DNA of 44,131 nt, taken from contig CAYMTN010000012.1 in NCBI GenBank assembly GCA_964393335.1, positions 1-44,131 of the forward strand, given 5' to 3'. Positions within the stretch are counted from its first letter, which is position 1. Each line of letters begins with the position of its first letter. A program made the translations under genes and the position numbers. The stretch comes from CAYMTN01 sp964393335. GTDB lineage: Bacteria > Chloroflexota > Anaerolineae > Aggregatilineales > Aggregatilineaceae. Below the pieces are notes generated by a model. That model worked only from the letters and a program-made list of their open reading frames with translations. It ran no database searches and was not told the DNA's origin. This document shows positions 16,993 to 25,309 of this stretch, piece by piece.

Positions 16993-18099
16993 TCAGGCCG
17001 ATTCGGCCACCGTGAAGCCCTGCCGTTCTGCCGCCAGATCGACAATCGTATTGATCAACTGCTCGTAGCTCCAGCCTGCCGCGCGTGCCTGGATGCACAG
17101 GTCGCTGTAACCGGGGTTGAGGCCGGGCAGCGGGTTGACTTCCAGGATATACGGCTTGTCGTCGTTTTCGGCGTCGAGCCGGAAATCGACACGCGCCGTG
17201 TCCTTGCAGTCGGTGACCCGGAAGACCGCCGCCGCCAGCCGTTGAAGCTCGCGCTCCTGGTCCGGGTCCAGTGGGGCCGGGCACATATAATAAAACGTGT
17301 CGGCCAACTCGGTTTTCATGCGGTTGGTGTACAGTCCGGCCTCGGACTCATCATACGCCGACAGGTTCACTTCGAGCGGCGGCAGAAACGTCAGGCTGTC
17401 GGGCAGTTCGTTGGGTGCGGTGCGTTCGTTGACGCGCCGCGCCGCCGTCGATTTGAGGTTGCCGACCATGCCCAGCGTCACCTCGCGGCCCTGGATATAA
17501 TGCTCGACCAGGATCGGCTGCGCATATTCGCGCAACTGCCGCGCGACCTGCTCGCGCAACTGCGCCACCGTGCGGACGATGCTGTCGGCGCTGACGCCCA
17601 TACTCGTCCCTTCGCGGCTCGGTTTGACAAACAGCGGGAAGCGCAGGTTTGCGCCGCTCTTGTCCAGCAAATCAGCGTCAATCGGATCGTCGGCCCGTTC
17701 AAACACCTGGAACTCCGGCGTCGGCAGCCCGTGATAGTACAGGATGCGCTTTGTCATCGGTTTATCAAGCGCCAGCGCCAGCGCCAGCAGTTTGCCACCG
17801 GTGTACGGGATGCGCAGCATTTCCAGGATCGCTGGAACCTGCGATTCGCGGCTGTCCCCGAAATGGCTCTCGGCGATGTTGAAGCACAGATCAGGCTTGT
17901 ACTCGGTCAGCCGCTCGATCAAGTTATGGGGCGGCAGGATGCTCGCTTCGATGAACACGGCCTCATGCCCGCCGCTTTCCAGCGCCGCGACAATCGCGTT
18001 GGTGGTTTTCGGGCTGTCGAGATCGTCCCACTGGTCGGCGACCATGCCTTCCCACGTGGGGGCGTTCTTTTTCAGGTTCGCCAGTACCGCGATGCGCAT
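16993..18099 (-). CDS. D-alanine-D-alanine ligase-like ATP-grasp protein
   Basis: This 368-residue cytoplasmic ATP-grasp enzyme joins a carboxylate to an amine using ATP. Seen: a nucleotide-binding region FPLFVKPSREGTSMGVS (Ddl pattern KPxxEGSSxGV), a metal-binding end VDFRLD followed by YILEVNPLPGLNP (Ddl pattern EINTLPG). The N-terminal domain differs from true Ddl: the HEVSL motif is missing and the first 60 residues are unusual. Its ATG follows the kamA stop with no gap, so both are cotranscribed and coupled. A role in cell-wall D-Ala-D-Ala synthesis is possible, but the pairing with lysine 2,3-aminomutase suggests a ligase acting on beta-lysine or on another amino acid; this is inference. 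Confidence 0.78.
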   Translation of the reverse strand: MRIAVLANLKKNAPTWEGMVADQWDDLDSPKTTNAIVAALESGGHEAVFIEASILPPHNLIERLTEYKPDLCFNIAESHFGDSRESQVPAILEMLRIPYTGGKLLALALALDKPMTKRILYYHGLPTPEFQVFERADDPIDADLLDKSGANLRFPLFVKPSREGTSMGVSADSIVRTVAQLREQVARQLREYAQPILVEHYIQGREVTLGMVGNLKSTAARRVNERTAPNELPDSLTFLPPLEVNLSAYDESEAGLYTNRMKTELADTFYYMCPAPLDPDQERELQRLAAAVFRVTDCKDTARVDFRLDAENDDKPYILEVNPLPGLNPGYSDLCIQARAAGWSYEQLINTIVDLAAERQGFTVAESA

Positions 18100-19659
18100 C
18101 TAAACCGCTCCCCCGTTGTTGTTCGACCGTCCCTTTTTGCGCGACCGTCCATTGCCGTTGTGCCCTTTATGGCCGTTACCGTTATGGTCGTCATCAGCGG
18201 GCGCATCCGGCGACAGCTCCAGGTTGAGCGCTTCGCCCATGTGGAAGCGCTGCCACTTTTGATTGCTGCCGTTCAGCCGGTGCTGGATGCCATCGCGGCG
18301 GTGAATGTCGTCGAAACCTTCCGGCTTGATGGTGTTGGCGCGGCCTTCCAACAGGGCCGCCACGCCGCCTTGCCCCGGCTCAAAACGCTGATCAACCTGG
18401 CGATCCAGGTGATCGATAGCGTGCGGGTCATAGTCGAGTGGCTCATCGTAGGTCGTGATGTACCCCTCATAGTTGCGCAGCACGATTTTGCCAGGGGCCT
18501 GGCTGATCAGGTACTGCGGCATGACCGGTATCTTGCCGCCGCCGCCGGGCGCATCGACTACGTACGCCGGGATGGCGTACCCGCTGGTATGACCGCGCAG
18601 CCCTTCGATGATTTCGATGCCTTTGGACACCGTCGTGCGGAAATGCCCGGCCCCCTTGACCAGATCGCACTGGTAGAGGTAATACGGGCGCACGCGGTTG
18701 CGCACCAGTTGGTGCACCAGCTCGCGCTGGATGTTGACACTGTCGTTGATCCCGGCCAGCAGCACGCTTTGGTTGCCAAGTGGAATGCCCGCCCGCGCCA
18801 GCAGATCGAGCGCGCGAGTCAGCTCCGGCGTGATCTCTCTCGGGTGATTGACGTGAATGTTCATCCACAGCGGGTGGTAGCGCCCCAGCATCTCCGCGAA
18901 TTCAGGGGTGATGCGCTGCGGCAAAAAGACCGGCACCCGGCTGCCGATGCGAATGATCTCGATATGCTCAATCGCGCGCAGGCTGGCGAGAATATACTCC
19001 AGCAGCTTAGGCGCGAGCGTCAGCGGATCGCCGCCGCTCAGCAAAACGTCCCGAACCTGTGGCGTGCGCCGCAAATAGTCGAGCTGAAGCTCAAACTCGG
19101 CGCGGCTGAAGTTCGCCAGCGGGTTGCCCACGATGCGGCTGCGCGTGCAGTAGCGGCAATAACTCGCGCACTGAGTCGTCAGCAGCATCAACACGCGGTC
19201 AGGGTAGCGGTGAACCAGGCCGGGCACAGGGCTGTGTTTGTCTTCGGCCAGGCTGTCTTCCATCATTCCTTCAAACGCCTGCAATTCCCGCCCTAGCGGG
19301 ATCACCTGGCGGCGCACCGGGCACTGCGCATCGTCCGGATCGATCAGGCTGGCGAAGTAGGGGGTAATATCCACCCGAAACTTGTCATCGGCGGTCAGTC
19401 CTTCGATTTCTTCCGGTGTCAGGTTGATGATCTGCGACAGTTCATCGTACGAGTTGAGGCGGTGCGCTAGCTGCCAGCGCCAGTCATCCCATTGTTCATC
19501 GGGCACATCAGCCCAAATAGCAGGGCGGGGAGTCCGTGCCAGCGCCGTCGTTTGCACTGTGGGGGCTTCGGCTTCCAGCACGTGAGGTATACGCGGGGGT
19601 CGCACAGAGCCAGGGGGTTCGTCAATTTCTGCCTTAGGCGTTTCGGTATCATTGGCCAT
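18100..19659 (-). CDS. kamA: Lysine 2,3-aminomutase (radical SAM, PLP)
   Basis: This 519-residue enzyme converts L-lysine to L-beta-lysine by a radical mechanism. The 4Fe-4S cluster motif CxxxCxxC is at Cys164, Cys168 and Cys171 (TQCASYCRYCTRSR). The PLP lysine is Lys376 in DAPGGGGKIP. Asp332 (YQCDLVKG) and Asp369 (VDAPGG) align with the two Asp residues that bind the lysine side chain in the clostridial enzyme; these are changed in glutamate 2,3-aminomutases, so lysine is the likely substrate. The N-terminus (about 1-50) is Pro-rich and the C-terminus ends in a His/Asn/Gly/Lys-rich low-complexity tail. No beta-lysine acetyltransferase (ablB) is adjacent; instead an ATP-grasp ligase gene follows directly. 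Confidence 0.9.
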   Translation of the reverse strand: MANDTETPKAEIDEPPGSVRPPRIPHVLEAEAPTVQTTALARTPRPAIWADVPDEQWDDWRWQLAHRLNSYDELSQIINLTPEEIEGLTADDKFRVDITPYFASLIDPDDAQCPVRRQVIPLGRELQAFEGMMEDSLAEDKHSPVPGLVHRYPDRVLMLLTTQCASYCRYCTRSRIVGNPLANFSRAEFELQLDYLRRTPQVRDVLLSGGDPLTLAPKLLEYILASLRAIEHIEIIRIGSRVPVFLPQRITPEFAEMLGRYHPLWMNIHVNHPREITPELTRALDLLARAGIPLGNQSVLLAGINDSVNIQRELVHQLVRNRVRPYYLYQCDLVKGAGHFRTTVSKGIEIIEGLRGHTSGYAIPAYVVDAPGGGGKIPVMPQYLISQAPGKIVLRNYEGYITTYDEPLDYDPHAIDHLDRQVDQRFEPGQGGVAALLEGRANTIKPEGFDDIHRRDGIQHRLNGSNQKWQRFHMGEALNLELSPDAPADDDHNGNGHKGHNGNGRSRKKGRSNNNGGAV

Positions 19660-19679
19660 AGTGTGTGTTCTGCTCCCAT

Positions 19680-19707
19680 AAAAATAAGCCGAAGCTAGAT
19701 CGGCTTA
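19680..19707 (-). promoter_or_regulatory. Terminator-like hairpin in the kamA leader (possible attenuator)
   Basis: On the minus strand TAAGCCGA and TCGGCTTA form an 8-bp stem with a 7-nt loop and are followed by TTTTT, only about 20 bases before the kamA ATG. No minus-strand gene lies upstream whose end this could be, so it is read as a leader attenuator or as a structure close to the ribosome site GGGAG at about 19673-19677. Confidence 0.55.
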
Positions 19708-19988
19708 CGCCACCCAGTTTCGACCTACTGAAACGATTGAAAAGGAGCGGAGGCTCTCAGACCCCCACCCTGCATTGTCACCATTAATTATAACCCTGTT
19801 TTGGCGGATGTATATACCCAATATTCGCGGAAATCATGAGGATTTCATGAGGATTCCGGCAGGGATCGCCCCAGGGCACGATCCACAATCGATTATCCCG
19901 GCGCAGCGGTCAAAACCAGCTTATTTTTCTATAATCTGGATGTCTGTTTCAGATGTTTCGCTGGTTCAGAGACTCGTGACGCAATAAA
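19708..19988. promoter_or_regulatory. Divergent promoter region of kamA and sucA
   Basis: The region separates the two divergent operons and holds no gene. TATAAT at 19930-19935 (plus strand) is a good -10 box for sucA, with only a weak -35. TATAAT on the minus strand at 19792-19787 is a -10 candidate for kamA, also without a good -35; it would give a kamA leader of about 120 nt that includes the hairpin at 19680-19707. Confidence 0.45.
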
Positions 19989-22817
19989 ATGATGGAAAAA
20001 CACAATCAGGTTTTAGACTACTGGCGTGCCTTTCCCGGCCCGAACGCCGGGTACATCCTGGAATTATACGACCGCTACCTGCAAGACCCCGCCTCGTTGG
20101 ATGAAGCGACTCGCGCGTTTTTTGACCGGTGGCCGCCGCCCCCCGATGATGGATTCATGGCAGAAGCACCCGCGCTGCCTGCCGCTGCCAACGTCCAGGA
20201 GATCGTCGGCGCGGCCAACCTGGCGCAAGCGATCCGCACCAATGGGCACCTGGCCGCACACCTCGACCCGCTGGGCAGCGAACCAATTGGCGACCCGCTG
20301 CTGCTGCTCGAAACGCACGGCATCACCGAGGACACGCTGCGCCGCCTGCCCGCGTCACTGGTCGGCGGGTCGCTGGTGCAATCAGCCTCCGATGCGCTGG
20401 ACGAGATCGAGCGGCTGCGCAGCGTGTATTCATCTACCATCGGTTATGATTACGACCACATCCTCATCCCGGAAGAGCGCGACTGGCTGCGCGACGCCGC
20501 CGAGTCCCGTCGTTTTCGTCCCACCGGCGATCCGGATGAGCTGCGCGGGCTGCTCGACCGCTTGACCCAGGTCGAGACGTTCGAGCAGTTTTTACACCGC
20601 ATCTTCCCCGGCAAGCACCGCTTTTCGATTGAAGGGCTGGATATGCTGATGCCCATGCTCGACGAGATCATCTGTTCGGCGGGTGAGTCCGGCATCAGCA
20701 ACATCATCATCGGCATGGCGCACCGGGGCCGCCTCAACGTGCTGGCGCACGTGCTGCACAAGCCGTATGCCGAAATCCTGGCCGAGTTCAAAGACCCGGT
20801 TGAAGGCCGGGTTTTCCGCGAAGACCTCGGCTGGACCGGTGACGTGAAGTATCACAAGGGCGCGTACCGGCCCGCCCAGGGCAGCGAGCCGTGCGATATG
20901 GCGATCACCATCCCGCCCAATCCCAGCCACCTCGAAGCCGTGAATCCCGTGATCGCAGGCATGGCGCGCGCTGCCGGATCGTTCACCAACCAGCCGGGAC
21001 CGCCGGACTTTGAACCGATGATCACGCTCCCGATCTTGATTCACGGCGACGCGGCATTTCCGGGGCAGGGCATCGTGGCCGAAACCCTCAATCTCTCGCA
21101 GCTGCCGGGTTATTGGATTGGCGGCATGGTCCACCTGATCGCCAATAACCAGCTTGGGTACACGGCCACGCCGGAACAAACCCGCAGCACGTGGTACGCC
21201 AGCACACTCGCCAAAGGCTTTAAGGTGCCGATTGTGCACGTCAACGCCGACGACCCCGAAGCCTGCCTGGAAGTCGCACGGCTGGCTTTCGCCTACCGCG
21301 AGCGCTTTCGTAAAGACTTCGTGATCGACCTGATCGGCTACCGCCGCTATGGCCACAACGAAGGCGACGAACCGGCGTTCACCCAGCCGCTGATGTACGA
21401 CGTGATCCGCGATCATCCCACCGTACGCGCCGTGTGGGCGCAAACGCTGGCCGGGCGCGGTCTGGTCACGCCGGACGACGCCGACGCGATGGTCCAGCAG
21501 CGGTTGAACACGTTGCAGGCCGTTTACGAGTCGCTCAAGCCGGAAGAAGACCTGAGCGAACCCATGCCGAAGCTGGCACCGCCGGGCACAGCGCGCCATG
21601 TCAAAACGGCGGTGCCGGTCGAACGGCTCCAGGCATTGAACGACGCGCTGTTAACCCTGCCGGACGGCTTCAACCTGCACCGCAAAATGAGCCGCACGCG
21701 TGACAGCCGCCGGAAGGACTTACAGGATGCGTCGGCCCGCGTGATCGACTGGGCAACCGCCGAAGAACTCGCCCTGGCGACCATTCTCGAAGACGGTATC
21801 GCCGTGCGGATGACCGGGCAGGATACGGAGCGCGGCACGTTCAACCAGCGGCATGCCATCTTTCACGATACGCAGACCGGCGAGACGTTCACGCCGCTGC
21901 AAGCGCTGCCCCAGGCCAAAGCCGCGTTTGAGATTCACAACAGCCCGCTGACCGAAAACGCCGTGATCGGGTTTGAGTACGGCTACAGCATCCAGAAGCC
22001 GGATTCGCTGGTGATCTGGGAAGCGCAGTACGGCGATTTCATCAACGGTGCGCAGGTCATGATCGACGAGTTCGTGAGTTCGGCGCGCGCCAAGTGGGGG
22101 CAGACTCCATCGCTGGTGCTGCTGCTGCCGCACGGCTACGAAGGGGCCGGGCCGGATCATTCCAGCGGGCGATTGGAACGTTTTTTGCAGCTTACCGGCG
22201 AAACCAATATGCGCATCGCCAACTGCACCACCGCCGCGCAGTTTTTTCACCTGCTGCGCCGCCAGGCCGCGCTGTTGGAAACCGACCCGCTGCCGCTGGT
22301 GGTCATGACGCCCAAAAGCCTGCTGCGCCACCCGCTGGTTGCCTCGTCGCTGCACGACCTGGCGGAAGGGCACTGGCAGCCCGTCATCGACGATGCCGAC
22401 GCCCAACAGCATCCCGGCGACATCCAGCGCCTGTTCTTGTGTAGTGGCAAAATATACGTGGACCTGATCACCAGCGGATACCGCGAGCAACATCCCGAAG
22501 TCGCCATCGTGCGCGTCGAGCAGGTCTACCCGTTCCCTGATGGTGACCTCGCGCCCGTCGTCGAGCAGTACACCAACCTGCAAGAGCTGGTCTGGGTGCA
22601 GGAAGAACCGGAAAACATGGGTGCCTGGCTGTTCGTATACCCGCGCCTGCTCACGCTCAGCGGCGACCGCTGGCACGTGCGCTATGTCGGGCGTGCGTTC
22701 AGTTCCAGCCCGGCGGAAGGCTCATCGGCGTGGCACGCGGCCAACCAGGCGATGCTGCTCAGACAGGCCTACGATCCAGGCCCTGACCCGATAGAGGACG
22801 ATTTTGTGATCAGCTAG
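19989..22817 (+). CDS. sucA: 2-oxoglutarate dehydrogenase E1 component
   Basis: This 942-residue thiamine-diphosphate enzyme decarboxylates 2-oxoglutarate and passes the succinyl group to the E2 lipoyl domain in the TCA cycle. Seen: the short N-terminal E2-binding segment (GPNAGYILELYDRYLQDP), MAHRGRLNVLAHVL, the TPP/Mg region GDAAFPGQGIVAETLNLSQL, RRYGHNEGDEPAFTQP and the C-terminal stretch VWVQEEPENMGAW. Length matches the family (900-960). The ATG at 19989 has a neighbouring ATG one codon later; either could be used. The sucB gene follows after 14 bp. A ferredoxin-dependent 2-oxoacid enzyme is also present nearby (14362-16799), so the cell may have two routes from 2-oxoacids. Confidence 0.96.
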   Translation: MMEKHNQVLDYWRAFPGPNAGYILELYDRYLQDPASLDEATRAFFDRWPPPPDDGFMAEAPALPAAANVQEIVGAANLAQAIRTNGHLAAHLDPLGSEPIGDPLLLLETHGITEDTLRRLPASLVGGSLVQSASDALDEIERLRSVYSSTIGYDYDHILIPEERDWLRDAAESRRFRPTGDPDELRGLLDRLTQVETFEQFLHRIFPGKHRFSIEGLDMLMPMLDEIICSAGESGISNIIIGMAHRGRLNVLAHVLHKPYAEILAEFKDPVEGRVFREDLGWTGDVKYHKGAYRPAQGSEPCDMAITIPPNPSHLEAVNPVIAGMARAAGSFTNQPGPPDFEPMITLPILIHGDAAFPGQGIVAETLNLSQLPGYWIGGMVHLIANNQLGYTATPEQTRSTWYASTLAKGFKVPIVHVNADDPEACLEVARLAFAYRERFRKDFVIDLIGYRRYGHNEGDEPAFTQPLMYDVIRDHPTVRAVWAQTLAGRGLVTPDDADAMVQQRLNTLQAVYESLKPEEDLSEPMPKLAPPGTARHVKTAVPVERLQALNDALLTLPDGFNLHRKMSRTRDSRRKDLQDASARVIDWATAEELALATILEDGIAVRMTGQDTERGTFNQRHAIFHDTQTGETFTPLQALPQAKAAFEIHNSPLTENAVIGFEYGYSIQKPDSLVIWEAQYGDFINGAQVMIDEFVSSARAKWGQTPSLVLLLPHGYEGAGPDHSSGRLERFLQLTGETNMRIANCTTAAQFFHLLRRQAALLETDPLPLVVMTPKSLLRHPLVASSLHDLAEGHWQPVIDDADAQQHPGDIQRLFLCSGKIYVDLITSGYREQHPEVAIVRVEQVYPFPDGDLAPVVEQYTNLQELVWVQEEPENMGAWLFVYPRLLTLSGDRWHVRYVGRAFSSSPAEGSSAWHAANQAMLLRQAYDPGPDPIEDDFVIS

Positions 22818-22831
22818 AGGAATGATAGAGT

Positions 22832-24148
22832 ATGCCCATTGAAATTGTCGTACCTGAATTAGGCGAATCCATTGTCGAGGCAACCATCGCCGATTGGCTC
22901 AAACAAGAGGGGGATCGCGTCGAGCTTGGCGAAGCGGTCGTCGTGCTGGAAACAGACAAAGTCGATCTGGACGTCGGCGCAGTCGCCAGCGGCGTCCTGA
23001 CAAAAATCATGCACCCGCAGGGCGATGACGTCCAGATCGGGGACGTGCTGGGGCTGATCGAAGCTGCCGCCGAGGGCGACCACCCGGTCCCGCCGCCAGC
23101 CACCGCTGATCAGCAGGCCGCCAAAGTTCAGCCAGAGGCCCAGCCAGCCACGCAGCAGACCGCCGCGCCCGCCGCCGCGCCCGCCAGTGCGCCTGCCGCC
23201 GAGGACGAAAAAGCCACGCCGGTCGCCAAACGTCTGGCGCACGGACGCGGCGTTGATCTGGCGCAGGTACCGGCCAGCGGGCCGCGCGGGCGCGTGACCA
23301 AAGAAGACGTCGAACGGTATCTCGCCGGGCACGAATCCGCGCCCGAACCCGCGCGTGAACCCACGCGTGAAGCCGCGCCGCCACCGCCGGGCCGTCCGGC
23401 ACCCACGCGCCAACCAGCCCCCATGCCGTCCCTGCCAGCAGGCGAGACGCGCCGCGAAGAACGAATCCGCATGACGCGCCGCCGCCGGACCATCGCCCAG
23501 CGGCTGGTCGAGGCCCAGCGCACGACGGCCATGCTCACCACCTTCAACGAGATCGACATGACGGCGGTTATGGCGCTGCGCAAACGCCGCCAGGACACGT
23601 TTGTCCAGCGTTACGGGGTCAAGCTGGGGATCGTGTCGTTTTTCGTGAAGGCCAGCATCGGCGCGTTGAAGGCGTTCCCGCCGGTCAACGGCGAGATTCA
23701 AGAGAACGAGATCGTGCTCAAACACTATTACGACATCGGCGTGGCGATTGGCGCGGAAGAGGGGTTAGTCGTGCCCGTGCTGCGTGACGCCGACCGCCTG
23801 TCGTTTGCCGAGATCGAGCTGGCGATCAAAGATTTCGCTCAGCGCGCCGGGGATGGCACCCTCTCGCTGGACGACCTGCGCGGCGGCACATTCACCATCA
23901 CCAACGGCGGCGTGTTCGGATCGCTGCTCAGCACGCCGATCCTGAATCCGCCGCAGGCTGGCATCCTGGGCCTGCACAAGATCGAGCAGCGCCCGGTTGC
24001 GCTGAACGGCGAAGTCGTGATCCGCCCGATGATGTACGTCGCGCTCAGCTACGACCACCGCATCATCGACGGGCGGGAAGCGGTGCAGTTCCTGGTACGC
24101 GTCAAAGAGTTGATCGAAGACCCTGAATCGCTGCTGTTGGAAGGGTAA
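22832..24148 (+). CDS. sucB: Dihydrolipoamide succinyltransferase (E2 of 2-oxoglutarate dehydrogenase)
   Basis: This 438-residue E2 subunit forms the core of the complex and transfers the succinyl group to CoA. Domain order: lipoyl domain (1-75) with lipoyl Lys43 in LETDKVDLD; Ala/Pro-rich linker (about 80-130); peripheral subunit-binding domain (about 130-168, TPVAKRLAHGRGVDL); second Pro/Arg-rich linker; catalytic domain (about 205-438) with the active-site pair His409 and Asp413 in SYDHRIIDGREAV. A single lipoyl domain is normal for SucB. It is cotranscribed with sucA. E3 is not encoded here and is presumably shared. Confidence 0.95.
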   Translation: MPIEIVVPELGESIVEATIADWLKQEGDRVELGEAVVVLETDKVDLDVGAVASGVLTKIMHPQGDDVQIGDVLGLIEAAAEGDHPVPPPATADQQAAKVQPEAQPATQQTAAPAAAPASAPAAEDEKATPVAKRLAHGRGVDLAQVPASGPRGRVTKEDVERYLAGHESAPEPAREPTREAAPPPPGRPAPTRQPAPMPSLPAGETRREERIRMTRRRRTIAQRLVEAQRTTAMLTTFNEIDMTAVMALRKRRQDTFVQRYGVKLGIVSFFVKASIGALKAFPPVNGEIQENEIVLKHYYDIGVAIGAEEGLVVPVLRDADRLSFAEIELAIKDFAQRAGDGTLSLDDLRGGTFTITNGGVFGSLLSTPILNPPQAGILGLHKIEQRPVALNGEVVIRPMMYVALSYDHRIIDGREAVQFLVRVKELIEDPESLLLEG

Positions 24149-24152
24149 AACG

Positions 24153-25022
24153 ATGGTTTCCGTTGAACACGTCTTGCCGATGAACAATGCCCTGGGCGAA
24201 GGTCCGCTGTGGAACACGGCGGAGCAGGCGCTGTATTGGATTGATTTCCTACGCGCGCAGTTTTTCCGCTACGACCCCGTCACGGACGATCTGCGGACCG
24301 TGCAATTGCCCTACAAGCCCGGCTGCCTGGCGTTTGTCGAAGGCGGCGGGATTTTGCTGGCAACCACCGAGGGCCTTGTCCTGTGGCGGGACGAGGCGCT
24401 GACCGTCCTGTCGGATAACGCGCTCTACCGCCCGCCCAACCGGTTCAACGACGGCGCGGCGGATCGCCAGGGGCGGTTTTGGGTCGGCACCGCCAGCGAT
24501 GCCCCGGAAAACCACCTGTACCGGCTCGATCCTGACGGGTCCGTGCACCACATGGAAACCGAGATCGGCATCTCGAACGGTATCGGCTGGAGTCCGGATA
24601 ACAGCGTCATGTACTACTCGGATTCGGGCGGGGGCGGCATCGTGCACGCCTACGATTTTGACCCGCCGACCGGCACGATCAGCAACCGCCGCACCTTCCT
24701 GCCGCCGACCGGTACGGATGCCGTCGCCGATGGGCTGACCGTTGACAGCGAGGGCTACGTGTGGGTCGCCTATTGGGACGGTTGGAAGGTCGCGCGTTAC
24801 GATCCGGCGGGCCGCCTGGTGACCGAGATCGCCATGCCCGTGCAGAGGCCGACGAGCTGCGCGTTTGGCGGCCCCGACCTGAACGAGCTGTACGTCACGT
24901 CCGCCGGGGATGGCATGGACAAAACACAGCAGCCGCACACCGGCGACCTGTTCAAGATCATCACCGATGCGCGCGGGCTGCTGGAGCCAGGCGTTCGCCT
25001 GTATGCGCGCCCTGGCGGCTGA
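24153..25022 (+). CDS. SMP-30/gluconolactonase family lactonase
   Basis: This 289-residue six-bladed beta-propeller belongs to the SMP-30/gluconolactonase/LRE group, metal-dependent hydrolases of sugar lactones. The metal-binding positions are visible: Glu in GEGPLWNTAEQALYWID, Asn in PPNRFNDGAADRQGRFWVGT, Asn in GISNGIGWSPDN and Asp in VADGLTVDSEGYVWVAYWDG. No signal peptide is present. It starts 4 bases after sucB, so it is cotranscribed with the TCA-cycle genes, although it has no known role there. It may act on glucono-, galactono- or xylono-lactone in an oxidative sugar route that feeds 2-oxoglutarate; that link is a guess. Confidence 0.88.
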   Translation: MVSVEHVLPMNNALGEGPLWNTAEQALYWIDFLRAQFFRYDPVTDDLRTVQLPYKPGCLAFVEGGGILLATTEGLVLWRDEALTVLSDNALYRPPNRFNDGAADRQGRFWVGTASDAPENHLYRLDPDGSVHHMETEIGISNGIGWSPDNSVMYYSDSGGGGIVHAYDFDPPTGTISNRRTFLPPTGTDAVADGLTVDSEGYVWVAYWDGWKVARYDPAGRLVTEIAMPVQRPTSCAFGGPDLNELYVTSAGDGMDKTQQPHTGDLFKIITDARGLLEPGVRLYARPGG

Positions 25023-25116
25023 TCGCCGGTCCGCCCGCCGCTGCGTGCAATATACATTATACTGAAAGGGGTTTCCCACGTCGCCGCTGGCGGCGGCACG
25101 TCACAGGGCTGAAACA

Positions 25117-25159
25117 CCAGGGCGCAGGCGAACCGATGGTTCGACAGCAGCGCCCCTAC
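25117..25159. repeat. Dispersed 43-bp hairpin repeat, copy B (inverted relative to copy A)
   Basis: The segment begins CCAGGGCGCAGGCGAACCGA and ends with GCGCCCCTAC. Its reverse complement matches 14069-14111 at 42 of 43 bases. Its core CGAACC-GAT-GGTTCG forms a perfect 6-bp stem. It is followed by a GCTGATAGCTGAACGCTGAT tract of near-tandem GCTGA units (about 25172-25195). Both sit in the 287-bp gap before the thiolase operon. Confidence 0.8.
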
Positions 25160-25223
25160 AGGTTCTCGTTCTTGGCTGATAGCTGAACGCTGATGGCTAA
25201 AAGCTATTTTCAGAGGAGCGTTG

Positions 25224-25253
25224 TTGGCTTCCTGCCGTTACTACTTTTATTAT
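25224..25253 (+). promoter_or_regulatory. Candidate promoter of the acyl-CoA operon
   Basis: TTGGCT (25224-25229), an 18-bp spacer and TATTAT (25248-25253) form a sigma70-type promoter about 55 bases before the thiolase ATG. The leader carries an AGAGGAGAG ribosome site. Confidence 0.5.
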
Positions 25254-25309
25254 CTCTATAGTGCCACGCCACAAAATTACGTCTATTGATTTTTTAGAGG
25301 AGAGATTTT

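Noticed and set aside
16891..19296. An 801-codon open frame on the plus strand, antisense to the ATP-grasp and kamA genes
   Set aside because: It is a by-product of GC-biased codon use opposite two well-supported genes, and its translation is rich in Arg/Gln/Val with no recognisable domain.
19720..19790. Possible TPP riboswitch before kamA (GGGTGGGGGTCTGAGA on the minus strand)
   Set aside because: The CUGAGA-like stretch is present, but the second conserved part (CCUUUGAACCUGAUC) is missing.
20592..21599. A 335-codon open frame antisense to sucA
   Set aside because: sucA is certain from its motifs; the antisense translation has no family features.
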